A DNA stretch of 64,000 nt. Origin: Epiperipatus broadwayi (lineage: Eukaryota > Onychophora > Udeonychophora > Euonychophora > Peripatidae). A program made the position numbers and the translations under genes. The notes under the pieces are model-generated. The model did no database searches, was not told the DNA's origin, and saw only the letters and a list, made by a program, of their open reading frames with translations. The DNA is taken from assembly GCA_028023455.1 (NCBI GenBank), contig JAQFVV010012395.1, positions 1,862,001 through 1,926,000 of the forward strand. Direction: 5' to 3'. Position 1 is the first letter of the stretch. Every line of letters begins with the position of its first letter. Positions 34,946 through 47,585 of the stretch are shown here, piece by piece.

Positions 34946-35105
34946 ATAAAGTTTTTTTAAAATATTTTTCCATCTGTGCGATTTTATATATATATATACG
35001 AGTTTAGATGACTTTTAATTTTTAAAAACAAAATTTTATTTGCGAACTTTTTATTTTTAATTTCTAATTTTATTTATTAGAATAATATAACAGTATGTGT
35101 GCCCA
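34946..35105. repeat. AT-rich dispersed repeat, copy 2
   Basis: Same block order as 1-150: CATCTGTGCGA, a long AT run ending ATACGAGTTTA, TTTATTTGCGAACTTTT and a T-rich stretch ending TATAACAG. Confidence 0.45.
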
Positions 35106-35584
35106 TTACATTATAATAAGTATTTAAAAATCGCAGTTCACTGGTCTATAATGTATTAAGTAATCGTTTTAGAGTAAGAGTCTCTCCAAACTGCCTTTCA
35201 CAGAACAATAGCAAAGGTAAGGCATTATCATCAGACTTTCCAATTACATGGCAATAAGAATTTAATCATTTTCTCTCTAGCAAAGAATAACTAGATAGCT
35301 TTTTACTAAACAATGATGGTTGGGTAGCTAGGTTGATTATGAGATTGCAATCTGAAAATTATTTTCCACTTTTATCTGAATTTGAACTCTCATCTTAAGT
35401 ATAAGTGTATGTTCTGTTATTGTTATAATTATGCTTGTGACATAAATAGCTTTAGATTTTATATTAGTTATATATAATCTAAAAAGTATATAGAGAAATA
35501 TTGATAAAAATAATAATAGCAGTGCAGTAATATTGGCAGTTTGGAATATTACAGTAGGTTTAGAAAAAAAAGGTTTATTTGATT

Positions 35585-36490
35585 AGGAAACTCTGATAGT
35601 GTGCTATTTCTTGAATATTATAAATCTCTGCACACTCACCCACTAATAAGAGTTTTAAAAATTAAGTGAATCACTTAAGTTTAGAGTGTATTTTTATATA
35701 CACCAACTCTTACTGACCATGTTTATATCAGGGCTTGAGTCTATTTTGTGTCTAAATGTTATAATCAAATATTGAATTGTACAAATTTAGTAAACACATC
35801 GTAGGAGAAAGATAGGGTGTCATTTTTAACCACCTACGATACGACTTATATGACTTATAAATGTAAATCTATTATTATAAAGTGCTGAAAATTTTATAAT
35901 TATTAAAGAGAAAGTTAACCTTCGATAATGTGCTATTTCTTGAATATTATAAATCTCTATGCACTCACTCACTCTGATATAAGCACAGTCAGTAAGTTAG
36001 TGTATATATAAATATGCTCTAAACTTAAGTTATTCACATAAGTTTTTAAAACTCTTACTGGCAGGTGAGTGCTCAGAGATTTATAATATTCAAGAAATAG
36101 CATATTGTCAGAGGTTCACTTCCTTTTTAATAATGGCAAAATTTTCAGCACTTTATAATAATAGATTTACATTTATAAGTCATATAAGTCTTATCGTAGG
36201 TGGTTAAAAATGAAATTTGTCTTTCTCCAGTGATAGGTTAACTAAATTTATACAATTCAGTATTTTATTATAACATTAGGCACACAATAGACTCAAGTCC
36301 TGATATAAGCATGATCAGTAAGAGTTGGTTATATACAAATACGCTCTAAACTTAAGTGATACACTAGAGTTTCTTAAAACTCTTACTAGCAGGTGAATGT
36401 ACAGAGATTTATATTATTCAAGAAATAGCCCATTATCGGAGATTCACTTCCTCTTTAATAATTACAAAATTTTCAGTACTTTATAATAAT
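35585..36490. repeat. Nested foldback repeat
   Basis: Segment 35598-35940 (GTGCTATTTCTTGAATATTA ... AAAGTGCTGAAAATTTTATA) recurs inverted at 36065-36500 (TATTCAAGAAATAGC ... TTTTCAGCACTTTATAATAA). Between them 35928-36110 is itself a palindrome with the same GTGCTATTTCTTGAATAT ends. Thus three or more copies of one terminal sequence alternate in orientation. Non-coding. A foldback-type DNA transposon or successive self-insertions are the likely origins. Confidence 0.75.
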
Positions 36491-36499
36491 AGATTTATA

Positions 36500-38300
36500 T
36501 ATATTAAAGAAAAATGATATGATGTTATGAAATTGTAAATAAAAAGTTTACACATAATTTGAATAAAATTAATTAGATTTTCTGCAATTGGTCTAAATTC
36601 TAATCACAATTAGTGATTGTAGAATACACATTAAGAAAATAAGAAAAGAAACAAATGAAATACAAAAAGAGCTGTTAGAAAGAATTTTGTAAATATTTTT
36701 GAATCAGAAATCAATGAGCTAATTTTTTTATGCATCAGTTTAGATGTATCACATAGCTTGTGTGATGCAATTTAATTTTTGTATAAAATATGAATAATTT
36801 TTAATGATATAATAATATACTATTGAAAGAATGTAAAATTTAAATAGCAGTTATGTTAATAGATTTCTGAACCTTTTTGTTTTCATCAGACTTTTAATGC
36901 TTGGAGTTCACTTGAGCAGTGAAAACTGCAAAACATTTCAATTTGTTTGTCAAGATCTTGTCTTTTTATTTTTATTTTTATGAATTTCTTAGATAAAAAC
37001 AACAAAACTGCTAGGTTTACAAAGAACTGACAAAGCATAAGTCACCAACATAAGATCTGTTACAAATAAAAAGTTAAAAACTATTGTGGTCTTAATTTCA
37101 ATTAGACATTTCATGATTAGACAAATATCAAGTGGGTACTTGTAAAATAATTATGAAATAAAAACTTTTTTTTAATTGTTAGATTTTTATTATAAATTTT
37201 TTCCTGAGTACTAATAAAAATTGTTTTTTAATTACAATATTATTTTACAAGATTTAAGTTTATATTTCATTATTTATAAACAATGATCTGATGTACCACA
37301 TTTAGTCGCACTATGTACTATATTTGGTGCATGCACCATATGATGGACATCTCATGAGATAAAGTCTAAATATAGGGTAATTTCGTCTCCATATTTACAT
37401 TTAAATTAATATAAAGGAATTAAATGCTTTTTTTTTTGGGACATTTTTGATAATGCATTGAAAAAAAAATTGATAAATTGTCCTTTAATAACTGATAGCA
37501 AAAAATGTGTTTCTGCCTTGGGTTTGATATATTAAGTATTGAAAATGACAACTGCACTAAAAAGGTGTTAATATTATTTCAGAAATTATGCTTAGCTACC
37601 ATTTTTATGATATGTTGCTTCAGTATATTTTCTAGAGGAATTGTAATAATAACAAATGTGAGGATGATTATTATGAGCTTGCAATAAATAAGATTTTGAA
37701 ATGAAAAGTAAATAAGCAGAAAAATTATTCTAATTTAGATAGTTTGAATTTATTTACAATTTTATGTCTTTTCACTCACTGTCTGTAAGATTAAATGGTT
37801 TTTGATATACTATGAGTCTTGGTTTTTTTTTATGACTGAGTTTTATTTGAAGAAAAGATTATGAAATCTTTACATCATCTTTTTTATCTACTTCGTCTAT
37901 CAATGTAACACATGAATCAATATTAGTCACTTAATCTTGCTGATTGCAGTGAATTAACTTTGATATTTCAGTGAGTTTAAATCTGGTGGAAGAGTGACAT
38001 AGCTAAGAGCTAAAAGTTTCTGGATTGAAGCTCAATCTATCATTTTCTCATACTTAAATGTCACATAATCTCCCAAATAACTATTTGATTATTGTTATTA
38101 TAACATAAATATAGAAAGCGAATGAATCAAAGAAGGAAAGAAATATAAAAAAATGATTACTGAACTATATCTACACGGTGTCCAGTCAAGTGATCAAGCA
38201 TGATTAGTAGAACACACAGAATATAATCCCCCCTCCCCAAAATAGATTTTATTATTGAGTGCCTAACCTAGATTTACAATGACACCACAGCTTCCTTTGA
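36500..38300. other. No recognisable feature
   Basis: AT-rich. The 60-codon frame at 37505-37687 is hydrophobic but has no identifiable domain. Confidence 0.45.
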
Positions 38301-38309
38301 TAAGGTTTA

Positions 38310-39300
38310 CTAAAAAATTGAAGACAGTTGGCCCATGACACTCTCCATAAGTTGCATTATCTCAAGTATCTTCATCTTTGGATACTACCGACATATAGCA
38401 CCTTATACCCCTCATATGTCCACTCTGTGGATGAGGTTTTTATTTGTACCCCAGATGTCCTGATTAGCCAAATTCAGCAGGACCTTGCTCATGCAACATC
38501 TCATATGGAGTACAGAAAATGAAGACAATGGTATCAAACTCCCTGACCTCTACATACAGCGTGGCTGCCTTTATCTCAATTATAAAATGCTCATAAAACC
38601 CATACATATATGTGGCTTTATCCCTCCAAAATTTACTTGCACCAAGTGCTCATAAACTAGCTGGACTTAAAGCCATCCTACACTAGCTGCCACTTTTTCA
38701 AATTTAAATCAGACAGAAAGGACAACATCGGCATATATATATCTGAACTATGCAAAGTTAGCTACAATTATTCAGCTTTACTTCAAACGATTAAAGAAAA
38801 GCCTTGAATTTCCCTGTCTTACATACCCAGGATTACTCACCACATTACCAAAGTCATCACCGCCACAATACAGGTTGCATTTCACATATCCCCTTTTTTG
38901 TATCATCTCCTCAATAGCTTAAAGGACAGACTGCCAACTGACCTCCCCTCTCAAATAGGTTTACAGAATTAAATGCCAAGATTCAGCCTGCCCCTCTGTC
39001 TGCTATGGTAAATCTCGGGCCAAGTTATCAACATGGTATTGCTCAACACTCATATTATACTAAAAAATCAAACACATGCTGACACTCACTCAAGCTCCTT
39101 TGACCACTTTTCCACAACTTGCCATGCTTTCAAGGTCATATGCACAGAGTGCAATTATACTAAATACAAAATCAAAGAAACATGGTAGATTTGAAGGCTC
39201 AACACACCATTAACAAGAAGAATTCCTGTATCTCCCCTTTCCAAAAAATGGACAATCCCGCCTATATAACCTTAAAGGTAAATATTATGTGCCCACACTT
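38310..39300 (+). mobile_element. Penelope-like element relic (type B)
   Basis: Frame-shifted translation contains YVHSVDEVFIC (a decayed YVDD block, about 38430) and NGIKLPDLYIQRGCLYL followed by KPIHI, equivalent to LPFLDLxIxR ... YRKPTHT. Then come ISLSYIPRITHHITKVI and FLYHLLNSLKDRLPTDLPSQ (about 38810-38960), matching the PLE connector. A decayed GIY-YIG block with KCQD, CPSVCYGKS and KLSTW follows near 38973. The sequence differs strongly from copy A, so it represents another PLE lineage. Several stops per 100 codons make it an old relic. Confidence 0.6.
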
Positions 39301-39644
39301 CCATCACAACTATTGCTATAATTATGATTTCTTTAAGTTGAAAGCAAGCTAAGCACATCATGCTTAATTAACATTATTAAAGCTTCACTGTATACATTCT
39401 GCACATTTGTATATGTGTATATAAATTAAGTATATAAAAGACATTTTGCAGGTTCATCCATGTTAAAAAAATTTTAAATATTGATATACTGATATTTCGA
39501 GTTTCACTGGGTGATAAAAAGGTGGAAAGATGGTTGTAGAGGTGCTACAATTACTGATTTAAAAAAAAAAACCGTTAAAAGTTCCACCAATAGCAAAAAT
39601 GTTAAATTAAGAATGTTTTTTAAAAAAATCTTTCCAAGTTTGCA

Positions 39645-40285
39645 TGTATCATCTCGCTTATTGATATAATCTGGCTTTTAAGTATCTCAATGGCTTCTCT
39701 AATTTTGCACTGGTGGAGATTATCACATCTGGATATGATCCTGGTACTACAAAAATCAATTTTATGACGTGAATCTATAGTATGGAGTGAGAGTGCTGAT
39801 GATGAGGGATGTTGTTTAACTGCATTAGCATGCTCATGCGATGATTACTCATACCTATGTAAGAAGCTTTACAATTTTCACATGAGATTTGATAAACACC
39901 ATGGGATTCAAGAGGGATTGAATCCTTAGGCTTGGTTATTATATTGCTGATCACTTGATGAGTAAAAAATGCTGTATCTATATTATAGCGTTTTAATATA
40001 TGTCCAATACTGTCTGTAATTCCTTTTATGTATGGAACACAAATCCTCATAGCTGATTTATCATCTTTTTGTTTCCTATTTTGGGCTTGAAATAAGTTTT
40101 TTTATATATATATAAATTTATAATTATAACTATTTGCTAATAAAACACTATTAATATGATTTATTTCTTCTTTCAGATGTGACTTATCTGAAAGGTTAAT
40201 TGCTCTATTTAAAAGAGTTTTGCCTACAGAAACTATCTGAGTTGGATGATGATGAGAATGGAAATTAAGTATAGTATGAACAAAA
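39645..40285 (-). mobile_element. Penelope-like element relic (type C)
   Basis: The minus strand reads NFHSHHHPTQIVSVGKTLLN (about 40260), then RAINLSDKSHLKEEINHINS. Next come RICVPYIKGITDSIGHILKR and KPKDSIPLESHGVYQISCEN, leading into KASYIGMSN, the GIY-YIG motif (GVYQISC...YIG), and after a frameshift CDNLHQCKIREAIEILKSQ. This is the RT-to-nuclease portion of a PLE. The ORF from 40050 to 39775 is its longest intact part. Distinct in sequence from copies A and B, and oriented toward the type B relic 350 bp away. Confidence 0.7.
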
Positions 40286-40289
40286 TTAA

Positions 40290-41030
40290 AAAAAATAATG
40301 TAGTTATTAATAATAAATTGTGTGAATACATGTTCATTTAAAAAAATTACTGTATTATATTTTTTTTTAAAGTAAAATGAAAAGCAAATTGTTAGATTTT
40401 CATTGCAATTAAAATGCTATTTGGATGCTATTCTTTTTCTTCAATAACATTTTTTTTCCTATGGAAATATAAAGCAATCTAAATATAAGCAGATAATGGT
40501 CTTTCTAGATATTTTAGTGTTTTTAACTTCATATTGATTTCAGAATCTATGTCATTCCTACTTCCCATTACTTATTCCAGAATCTCAGTTAAACACTTCA
40601 AAATTTAAGATGCAGTACAAGAATGTTTTGTGGTTGTTGTTTTTTCTGCCTCTAATAAATTGATAACTTTCAATTTATCATTTAAGATAATTGATATTTT
40701 TTTTTTTAAATTTTATAAAACTTTTAGCTTTTCACTTGAAAATATTGTATTACACAAAATACTGTATCACATCAAAATTTGGACAGGATAAAAGAAGCAA
40801 AAATAGAAATGTATGTGCTTTCAGTATAACCTCCAAAAAACATTATTATAAATCTCTATTTTAATTTATTAGTGCAGTATTTTTATGCAATTTTAATCAG
40901 AAGGGAATTACACCATATGCACTTATGCTGTAATGTTGTTTTAAAATCTCGATGATGTTTTTGTTGAATACAAAGGATACTCTCAAACTAAAACACAAGA
41001 CAGAGACTTTGAAAATATAAGAGCAATTAT
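40290..41030. other. No recognisable feature
   Basis: AT-rich, no supported gene. Confidence 0.45.
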
Positions 41031-41033
41031 CTT

Positions 41034-41150
41034 ACCTTTTTTTTTTTTTAAGTGTCATAGCATCGGCCGGGACGCGAACCCGCAACCTGGGCAACTGCCT
41101 GCAAGTGCAAGGCAGTCGTGCTGATCTCTCGACCACCAATGCATGACTAA
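41034..41150 (-). repeat. tRNA-like SINE (family G) with TSD
   Basis: AATTATCTTACCTT occurs on both sides (about 41025-41038 and 41149-41162) as a target-site duplication. On the minus strand the element begins AGTCATGCATTGGTGG, has an acceptor-like pairing GCATTGG/CCGATGC and a box B-like GGTTCGCGTCC. It ends GCTATGACA plus an A-run (T-run on the + strand). The 83-nt tRNA-like part is longer than a type I tRNA, owing to extra sequence in the anticodon/variable region. Same A58C change as its relatives. Confidence 0.8.
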
Positions 41151-41164
41151 TTATCTTACCTTTA

Positions 41165-43400
41165 TACCTAATTCACTTATTTTTTCAAAGTCTCTATCTT
41201 TGTGCTTTGGTTTGAGAGCATCCTTCATACTCAATAAAACATTGTTGAGGTATTAAAACAACATTACAGAACCTGCATACAGGATGTAATTCTCTTCTGA
41301 TTAAATTTAAAAATGATTATTGCACTAATAAATAAAATAATCACATAGATTCTAATATTTCATAATATTAACTGTCAGTAGATCAGATAATATCGTGATA
41401 GTATATAGAATAAAGTTAATGGATGTAAAGTGATTAATGGAAAACTTTCATGCTCTCATTCCAAAATACTTTAGATTAGACTATATAAGTGAATTCAAGA
41501 AGGCCACTCTTATCTTTTCAATGTCCCTATCTCATGCTTTGGTTTGGGAATATCCTTCATACTTCAACAAAACATCACAGGTATGAAAACAACTTAAATC
41601 ACATGTGTATAGAGCCTACATTATAATTAAAATTATTAGTAAATGTGATTGCATACAATTCTCAGAGATGGAAAAATGACTGCTGACATTAAATGTATGA
41701 ATTTTAATACTTTGGTTTTTTACATTTTTTTAATGTAATCTATAATTGAAATAATGTATATTGACAAAGTACATATTGCAATTTCTTCATACTATAATGG
41801 TATGGGAATTTCTCTAAGGAAACATCAAGACAGTTGCATCTCACTATGATCAGATTTTGGGTCTTCACATAGGATGCTGTGACTAAGATGATCTAAATTT
41901 AATCCAAAATTGAATTTACTTCAATAATAATAATTTAACATTAAATATCTAATATAGACCCAATATAGAATAAATCATTCAACCTTGACCTTTACTAAAT
42001 GTTCTGTTATACTTAGAATTCAAACTCAGGGAGAAGTTGTGGTTAACTCTCTTCAGGGGTTTCCATCAGTTTTACAGCAATAACCATACTCAATATAATC
42101 TCAATATAGTTTTAAAATTTATTTCAATTCAGTTATTAGGATATACATTAACAATATTTATTAACAATTACAATTCAAATTTATTAATGTAACAAAAATA
42201 ATTATAAAGGTTTGTTTCACATCTCTACTATTTTATAAGTTTAAATAATTAGTCTTTCCATAGTAGATTATGTATATTATAACATGAACAGATTCTAATA
42301 ATGTATAATATAATAAATGAATTTTTATAATTTACAAAAAAGAAATTATAAAAATGCTAAACTAGCTAATATCAATATAATACATAAATAATATTATATT
42401 ACACAATCCATATGAAAGAATTCCAGCTTCATGAAACCATTCCTATGTAAAGTCATCATTAAGAAATATGAAATCTTTCATACAGAATATTAGTCACACA
42501 ACTAATAACAAACAAACATTATTATGTTAATTAAATTAGTAACAACAATATTCTGTCAATGTCATAAATAAATCCAATAAGAAGAATGATAAACTCTTAT
42601 CCTCATATTAAGTTTACTTTTGTACCTTAGTTTAAACCGCTGTCAAGTTGCTTTTATAGAAGACCTAAATTTTATTAAATATAAAAAAATATTAGACTTC
42701 ATGTTCTATTCATCTTCATTTAGTCTTTCATAAATGAATTATTCTAAAGGCAAAGGATTTTAGTAACAAAAGAAAATAAAATTAAATGTTTTTAAGTAAT
42801 GCTTCACAAAGACACTGTGATATAATGAAAAGTTCCATGTTTAGAGAATGTTTGTTAAGAATAAAGTTCTTTATTCCTTGGAGATCAATCATTGGCAAAG
42901 CTATCCAGAGATCCAGTTGTTCCTAACCATTTTTGTGTGATGTTGACATCTTCCACAAACGATTTCCTTATCAATTGGAGTTTCATTTAGATTATATAGA
43001 TAAAATTCATACAACTTTTAGGTATTTTAGTAGGAATAAGCAATTACATTTATCTTCGGTTAAAACTTTAGCATTATGTATCTTATGACAAGTGAAGTTT
43101 ACTCACAAGACATTGTTTTATAGATATAATCTTTTTAAATTAATATTGTTTGAATATATAAATGTTTTCTGAAAAAAATTATTTGTTTCAGAATTCCAAT
43201 TTAGAACGATTTTATAAACTTTTTAATTAATAAGAAATATATATAATTTCATTTAGAAAATACAAATAATATTAATAGAGAGTAACTTATTTACACTTGT
43301 ATTTGGGTAATATTAGAGTTTGTTGTCTAATAAAACTTTTCTTCAATAAGCAAATCGTTCATTTTGTCGATCTATCTTTTATAAGTATTCTATATTCGAA
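41165..43400. other. No recognisable feature
   Basis: AT-rich. A CTTTGGTTTGRGAG-containing motif recurs near 41210 and 41535, hinting at a diverged duplication, but no gene is supported. Confidence 0.4.
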
Positions 43401-43410
43401 CACAGTAAAA

Positions 43411-44245
43411 ATTATTACAGAGAGTGTACTAATAGCTCAGACAAGCTCTTAATTGATAAGTGAAAATATTTAAAATCTCTATCCAGGACATTCTTATCTA
43501 AAGACCAATTGGTTTCGAGGTTATGGCTCACCTCAGTGAAGAGCTAGAATATTCAGACACTAGATCTAAAATATAAACTCAAAACTCAGCACTTATTTCA
43601 TATGTAATATTTAAGTAGAAACTGAAGTTTTCAGACATGAAAATGTCTTTTACTCCAGTTATCTAAATTAAATAGCTATATGGTACTGAACCAAGTTAAG
43701 ATCTACCATATATTAATAACTTCAGTATAGCAAAGCCTTAAAGATAAAATTATAATAATAAAAAAAAACAAGTCATATATAATGTGACATTACTTTTATA
43801 AGCTTGTATTTACAAAAATGTAATACAGAGAGCGTACCAATAGCTCAAACAAGGTCTTAACTGATAAGTAATGTTATATTATAATTTTACCTTTAAGACT
43901 TTGGCTATGCTGAGGTGCTATTTAAGTTAGATAGCTGGAGTAAAAGACATTTTCATGTCTGAAAACTTCAGAGTTTCTACTTAAATATTATGTATGAAAT
44001 AAATGTTGGGTTTTGAGTTTATATTTTAGATCTAGTGTCTGAATATTCTAGCTCTTCACTGAGGTGAGCCATAAGCTTGAAACCAATTGGTCTGGAGATA
44101 GGAATGTTCTGGTTAGAGATTTTAAACATTTTTTTTTACCGCACTTATCAATTAAGAGCTTGTTTGAGCTATTGGTACGCTCTGTATTACATTTTTTAAA
44201 TACAAGCTTATGAAAGTAATGTCATGTTATATATGACTTGCTTTT
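43411..44245. repeat. Large foldback repeat
   Basis: Left arm 43411-43762 (TTATTACAGAGAGTG ... ACCAATTGGTTTCGAGGTTA ... GACACTAGATCTAAAATATA ... CATGAAAATGTCTTTTACTC) recurs inverted at 43872-44192. A second, shorter inverted pair joins 43771-43868 (AGTCATATATAATGTGACAT ... TAATACAGAGAGCGTACCAA) with 44141-44245. The terminal block is therefore present three times. Arms are roughly 80-90 percent alike by eye. No coding sequence. Confidence 0.82.
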
Positions 44246-44254
44246 TTGATTAGT

Positions 44255-45755
44255 AAAAAATTATTGTACGAAGTAGCTAGTACATTGATAAAAAAAGGTA
44301 GATTAATAAAAATATTGATAAAAAAAAGTAGATTAATAAAAATTTTAATTCAGTATTTCAGAATCAACTTCTGGTGGCATATACTGCATATCATTTGATT
44401 TTCACAGTTTTTACATTCTATAATTATTAATTATATTTAATAATGAATAATTGAATTTTTAATTTTATTTCCTTTGTATTAGTTGCTAGGTTGTGACTTG
44501 ACTTTAAAGGTTATCTCTTTATTAACATTTTATTAGTTTAAACAATGGTATTATATCAATGAATGAAAATAGTTATTTTTGCTTTGTTTTAATTTTATTA
44601 AAACAATTATATAAAAAAATAATAAAGTATATACTAATCATATATACTTATATGATAGTATTGTGTACTCTCACAATACTAATATATTATTTATGATTAG
44701 AGATTTGCTTATTATTTTGCTAGCAACTCACAATAAAGTCACTGCATTTTGGCACAATAGTAGAATGTTGAACAATAACGCTCAGAGTTCCTGGGTCACT
44801 TGTCAGCTTGATAAAGAAAAAAAAATCATTTAATAGAACTGTTTGGCCCAAAGATCACATGATTGTAGAGTTAGTAACCAAACTCATATTTACTCATAAC
44901 AAAGATCCAAATGGTAAATATGTTTGATATATGTACTCTGTCATCAAAGTGTGTAATAAAAATATTTTACTGATTGTATAACAAAAATAAGTTATATAAC
45001 ACTTTTTATACTTTTTAAAATAATATTTCTTGTGTCAGTAAAGAATTTGTTATTGTAAATTTATCTTATATTCAATACAACTATCATCTAAAATTCTGTT
45101 ATCAAAGTTTTAAGTAGTTTCTTAATTAGTTTTCTATTTTTGAATTCATAGTATGTTTAGCAGTTCATGAATAAATTTCATTTAATCCTACAAGTGATTT
45201 ATATCTAGTCATTAGTATGCACCAGATATTCCAATACTGCATTTTCAATCATAACAATCTATTTTATTGTAAAGAAAAAGACTAAAAGTAAATAAAACAA
45301 ATTAAAAGCATTATATAATGAAAATTGTTGTGACATAGATGATTCAACCATATGTCAAATTTCTCTATGTATCATCATTTAGGTGCATTCACAGCAAGAA
45401 GTTCTTCATGACCTCAATCATTCATATTTACAAACATTATATATAGAATGCTCTATAATTTCTGCACCAGAATAAGTTACATTTTCTTCCACCACACACT
45501 GATTTATTGAAGAAAATAATTAAATTGGGTTGATAATGACAATATTTCTAATGAAACATGATTGAAATATTAGCTTTATACATATATATTTTATAAAATG
45601 GAAAAAAAAAGTAATTGATGAATAATATTGAGGTGAAATCTATAAAACTACACTTCTGCCCTTAGTGTATTGATTTTTCTTTTTTTAAAACAATTATTTT
45701 TCAATTAACCTTTATTTTAGTAAATCAGCTCAGATTTTTTTAAACTTTTTATTAT
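44255..45755. other. No recognisable feature; upstream intron of SLCO
   Basis: AT-rich sequence ending in the polypyrimidine tract of the SLCO exon acceptor. No further exon recognised. Confidence 0.5.
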
Positions 45756-45760
45756 TATAG

Positions 45761-45925
45761 ATATTCCAAAATCCATGTTGAAACTTCTGTGTAATCCCAT
45801 TTATGTAGCTACATGTCTCGGAGCCTGCATGGAACTGTCAATAGTTAGCGCCTTCATTGTCTTCCTGCCCAAGTATTTAGAAACTCAGTTTGAAGTTAGT
45901 AAACCAGAAGCTAATGTTTTAACAG
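45761..45925 (+). CDS. SLCO/OATP transporter, single internal exon
   Basis: A T-rich tract and ATTATTATAG acceptor precede, and a consensus AACAG/GTAAG donor follows, an exon of 165 bp. It begins with two bases and ends with one base of split codons. It encodes (x)IPKSMLKLLCNPIYVATCLG, then ACMELSIVSAFIVFLPKYLE and TQFEVSKPEANVLTG. This is the OATP segment around the seventh membrane helix, usually xIPKxLLKLLxNPxYxxxxLG...GFxxFLPKYLExQF, just upstream of the extracellular Kazal-like loop. OATPs are 12-helix plasma-membrane carriers that exchange bulky organic anions. No other exon of the gene was found, so introns must exceed several kb. The exon itself has no stop or frameshift. Confidence 0.9.
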
Positions 45926-46765
45926 GTAAGAAATTTGAATTATGGAGATTCACATATTAAATGCTTTAGACTCATGTTAATACCAACTCCTATTATTGTA
46001 AATTTAAATAATATGGGAGTTTAAGTTTATCATGATCAATTGACTGCAGAAAAATAATCTAAAGATTTAATCTGTAATGATTGCTTGATCAAAATCTTAT
46101 ATAATTGATATCAGTAACATCTAATTGGTACAATATATGTATAATACAAATAAAATGTTCATTAGTTAAAAACTATAGTAATGACAATAAAAATAATAAA
46201 TAAATTAACTATTGCATACGTTCTTTCTATCCACAGAACTACTTTCAGTTAATTCCTTAACCCAATAAATTCCTTAACCTTCGTTAACTGCCATTAAATT
46301 CAAAAAACAAAGAAAACAAACATCAACTCAAATCCCATGAATCCCAAATTTTAACGTTGGCAACTTGTCTATTATATTCATTTTATTTTTATTTATTAAA
46401 ATTGTCATCTTAATTTTTTTTTTTTTATTATGGTTTCTTTCTTTTCATGAAGAATCTTAACACTTTCAATATCAAATTTATATTTACATGTACTTCCATG
46501 ATCCAAGAAAACTGAAGCAGTCATTAAATCATTATTATTTTTATTTTTCTCACGCTTGTATAACAATTCATGCATCTTTAATCTTTTTCAATATTGCATT
46601 TCAATTTACCTATATATGATAACATACATCCACAAAAAATTTAATACACACTATTACTTTTCTGTTAATAGGTATGACATTTTTAGAATTTTTAACTAAT
46701 TTATTAATGTTATTTGTAACACAAAATAAAATGTTAAACACATCCTTATATATTTCATTTGCCTG
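45926..46765. other. Intronic sequence after SLCO exon
   Basis: AT-rich. No recognisable exon or repeat before the PLE 3' end. Confidence 0.5.
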
Positions 46766-46769
46766 AAGG

Positions 46770-47585
46770 TTTGTGATGATTGTGTTTTAGTTGTATTTAT
46801 ATGTTGGACTATTTCCATCATCTAATATGATTATTGAATGCCTTTAGAAATATTTTAACTCTATTTAAATATTCCAAATACATTCAACTATTAGTAATAG
46901 AACACAGGTTAGTATATGCACAATATTTCAAGAGGGTATTATTTTCCCCTTTTCTACATGTGCTACTGGCCTCACCAGTGAATGTACTAGTATGCGAATT
47001 GAACCTAGCCCCTTAGATTCTTGAGTATTGAATTTTAATGTAATGCTCTAACCAACTGAATTATTCTGCCAAAGGCAACAGTCAGTAGACATTTCATATA
47101 CTTATCTATGAAGGTTCTCCTGATTTCTCCAATTTTTTTAAAGGTTTTGAAGTTGATTAGTGGTTTCTATACATTATGTATAGTCACACTATGTTGACTC
47201 ATGGGATTATTTTGTGAACAGCTTTAAATTTTCTTTTTTGTACCTTTTCTTTTCTATCCAATATTTTTGTATTTTCCCACTTGAACATATATTCATTGGT
47301 ACATACATGGTCTTCTATCTTAGACGTGTTTTCTTTCTTCTAATCATCAGTTTGTGTTCTTGCAAGCACTTTTCAACCAGACAACTGGTCTCACCAATAT
47401 ATGTTCTTCCACATTCACATGATATTTCATAGGTGCAATTTTTCTTTTCAGCATTTCAAGTTTAAGCTTTGTAGGTGTTAAAATTCCTCATAGTGTGCTA
47501 TGGCTCTGGAAAGCTGTTTGGATGTTATACTGATTGCAGATTTTTCTTAATTTGTCTGTATTTTTGATATTTATGGGTACACTAC
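46770..47585 (-). mobile_element. PLE 3' fragment (copy B of type A)
   Basis: On the minus strand this matches copy A from its connector (near 10870) to its 3' end. It covers TACCCATAAATATC, the GIY-YIG region (with CATGTGAATGTGGAAGAACA), the tRNA-like unit (46988-47072) and the terminal ATGATGGAAATAGTCC. The RT part is absent: the element stops at 47585, exactly where the giant palindrome begins. Plus-strand open frames at 46834-47016 and 47214-47432 are shadows of it. Truncation is either 5' truncation at insertion or deletion by the palindrome. Confidence 0.8.
46988..47072 (-). repeat. tRNA-like unit in PLE 3' region
   Basis: Box A-like TAATTCAGTTGG (47063-47052) and box B-like GGTTCAATTCG (47005-46995) on the minus strand correspond in position to the unit at 11399-11481 of copy A. 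Confidence 0.65.
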
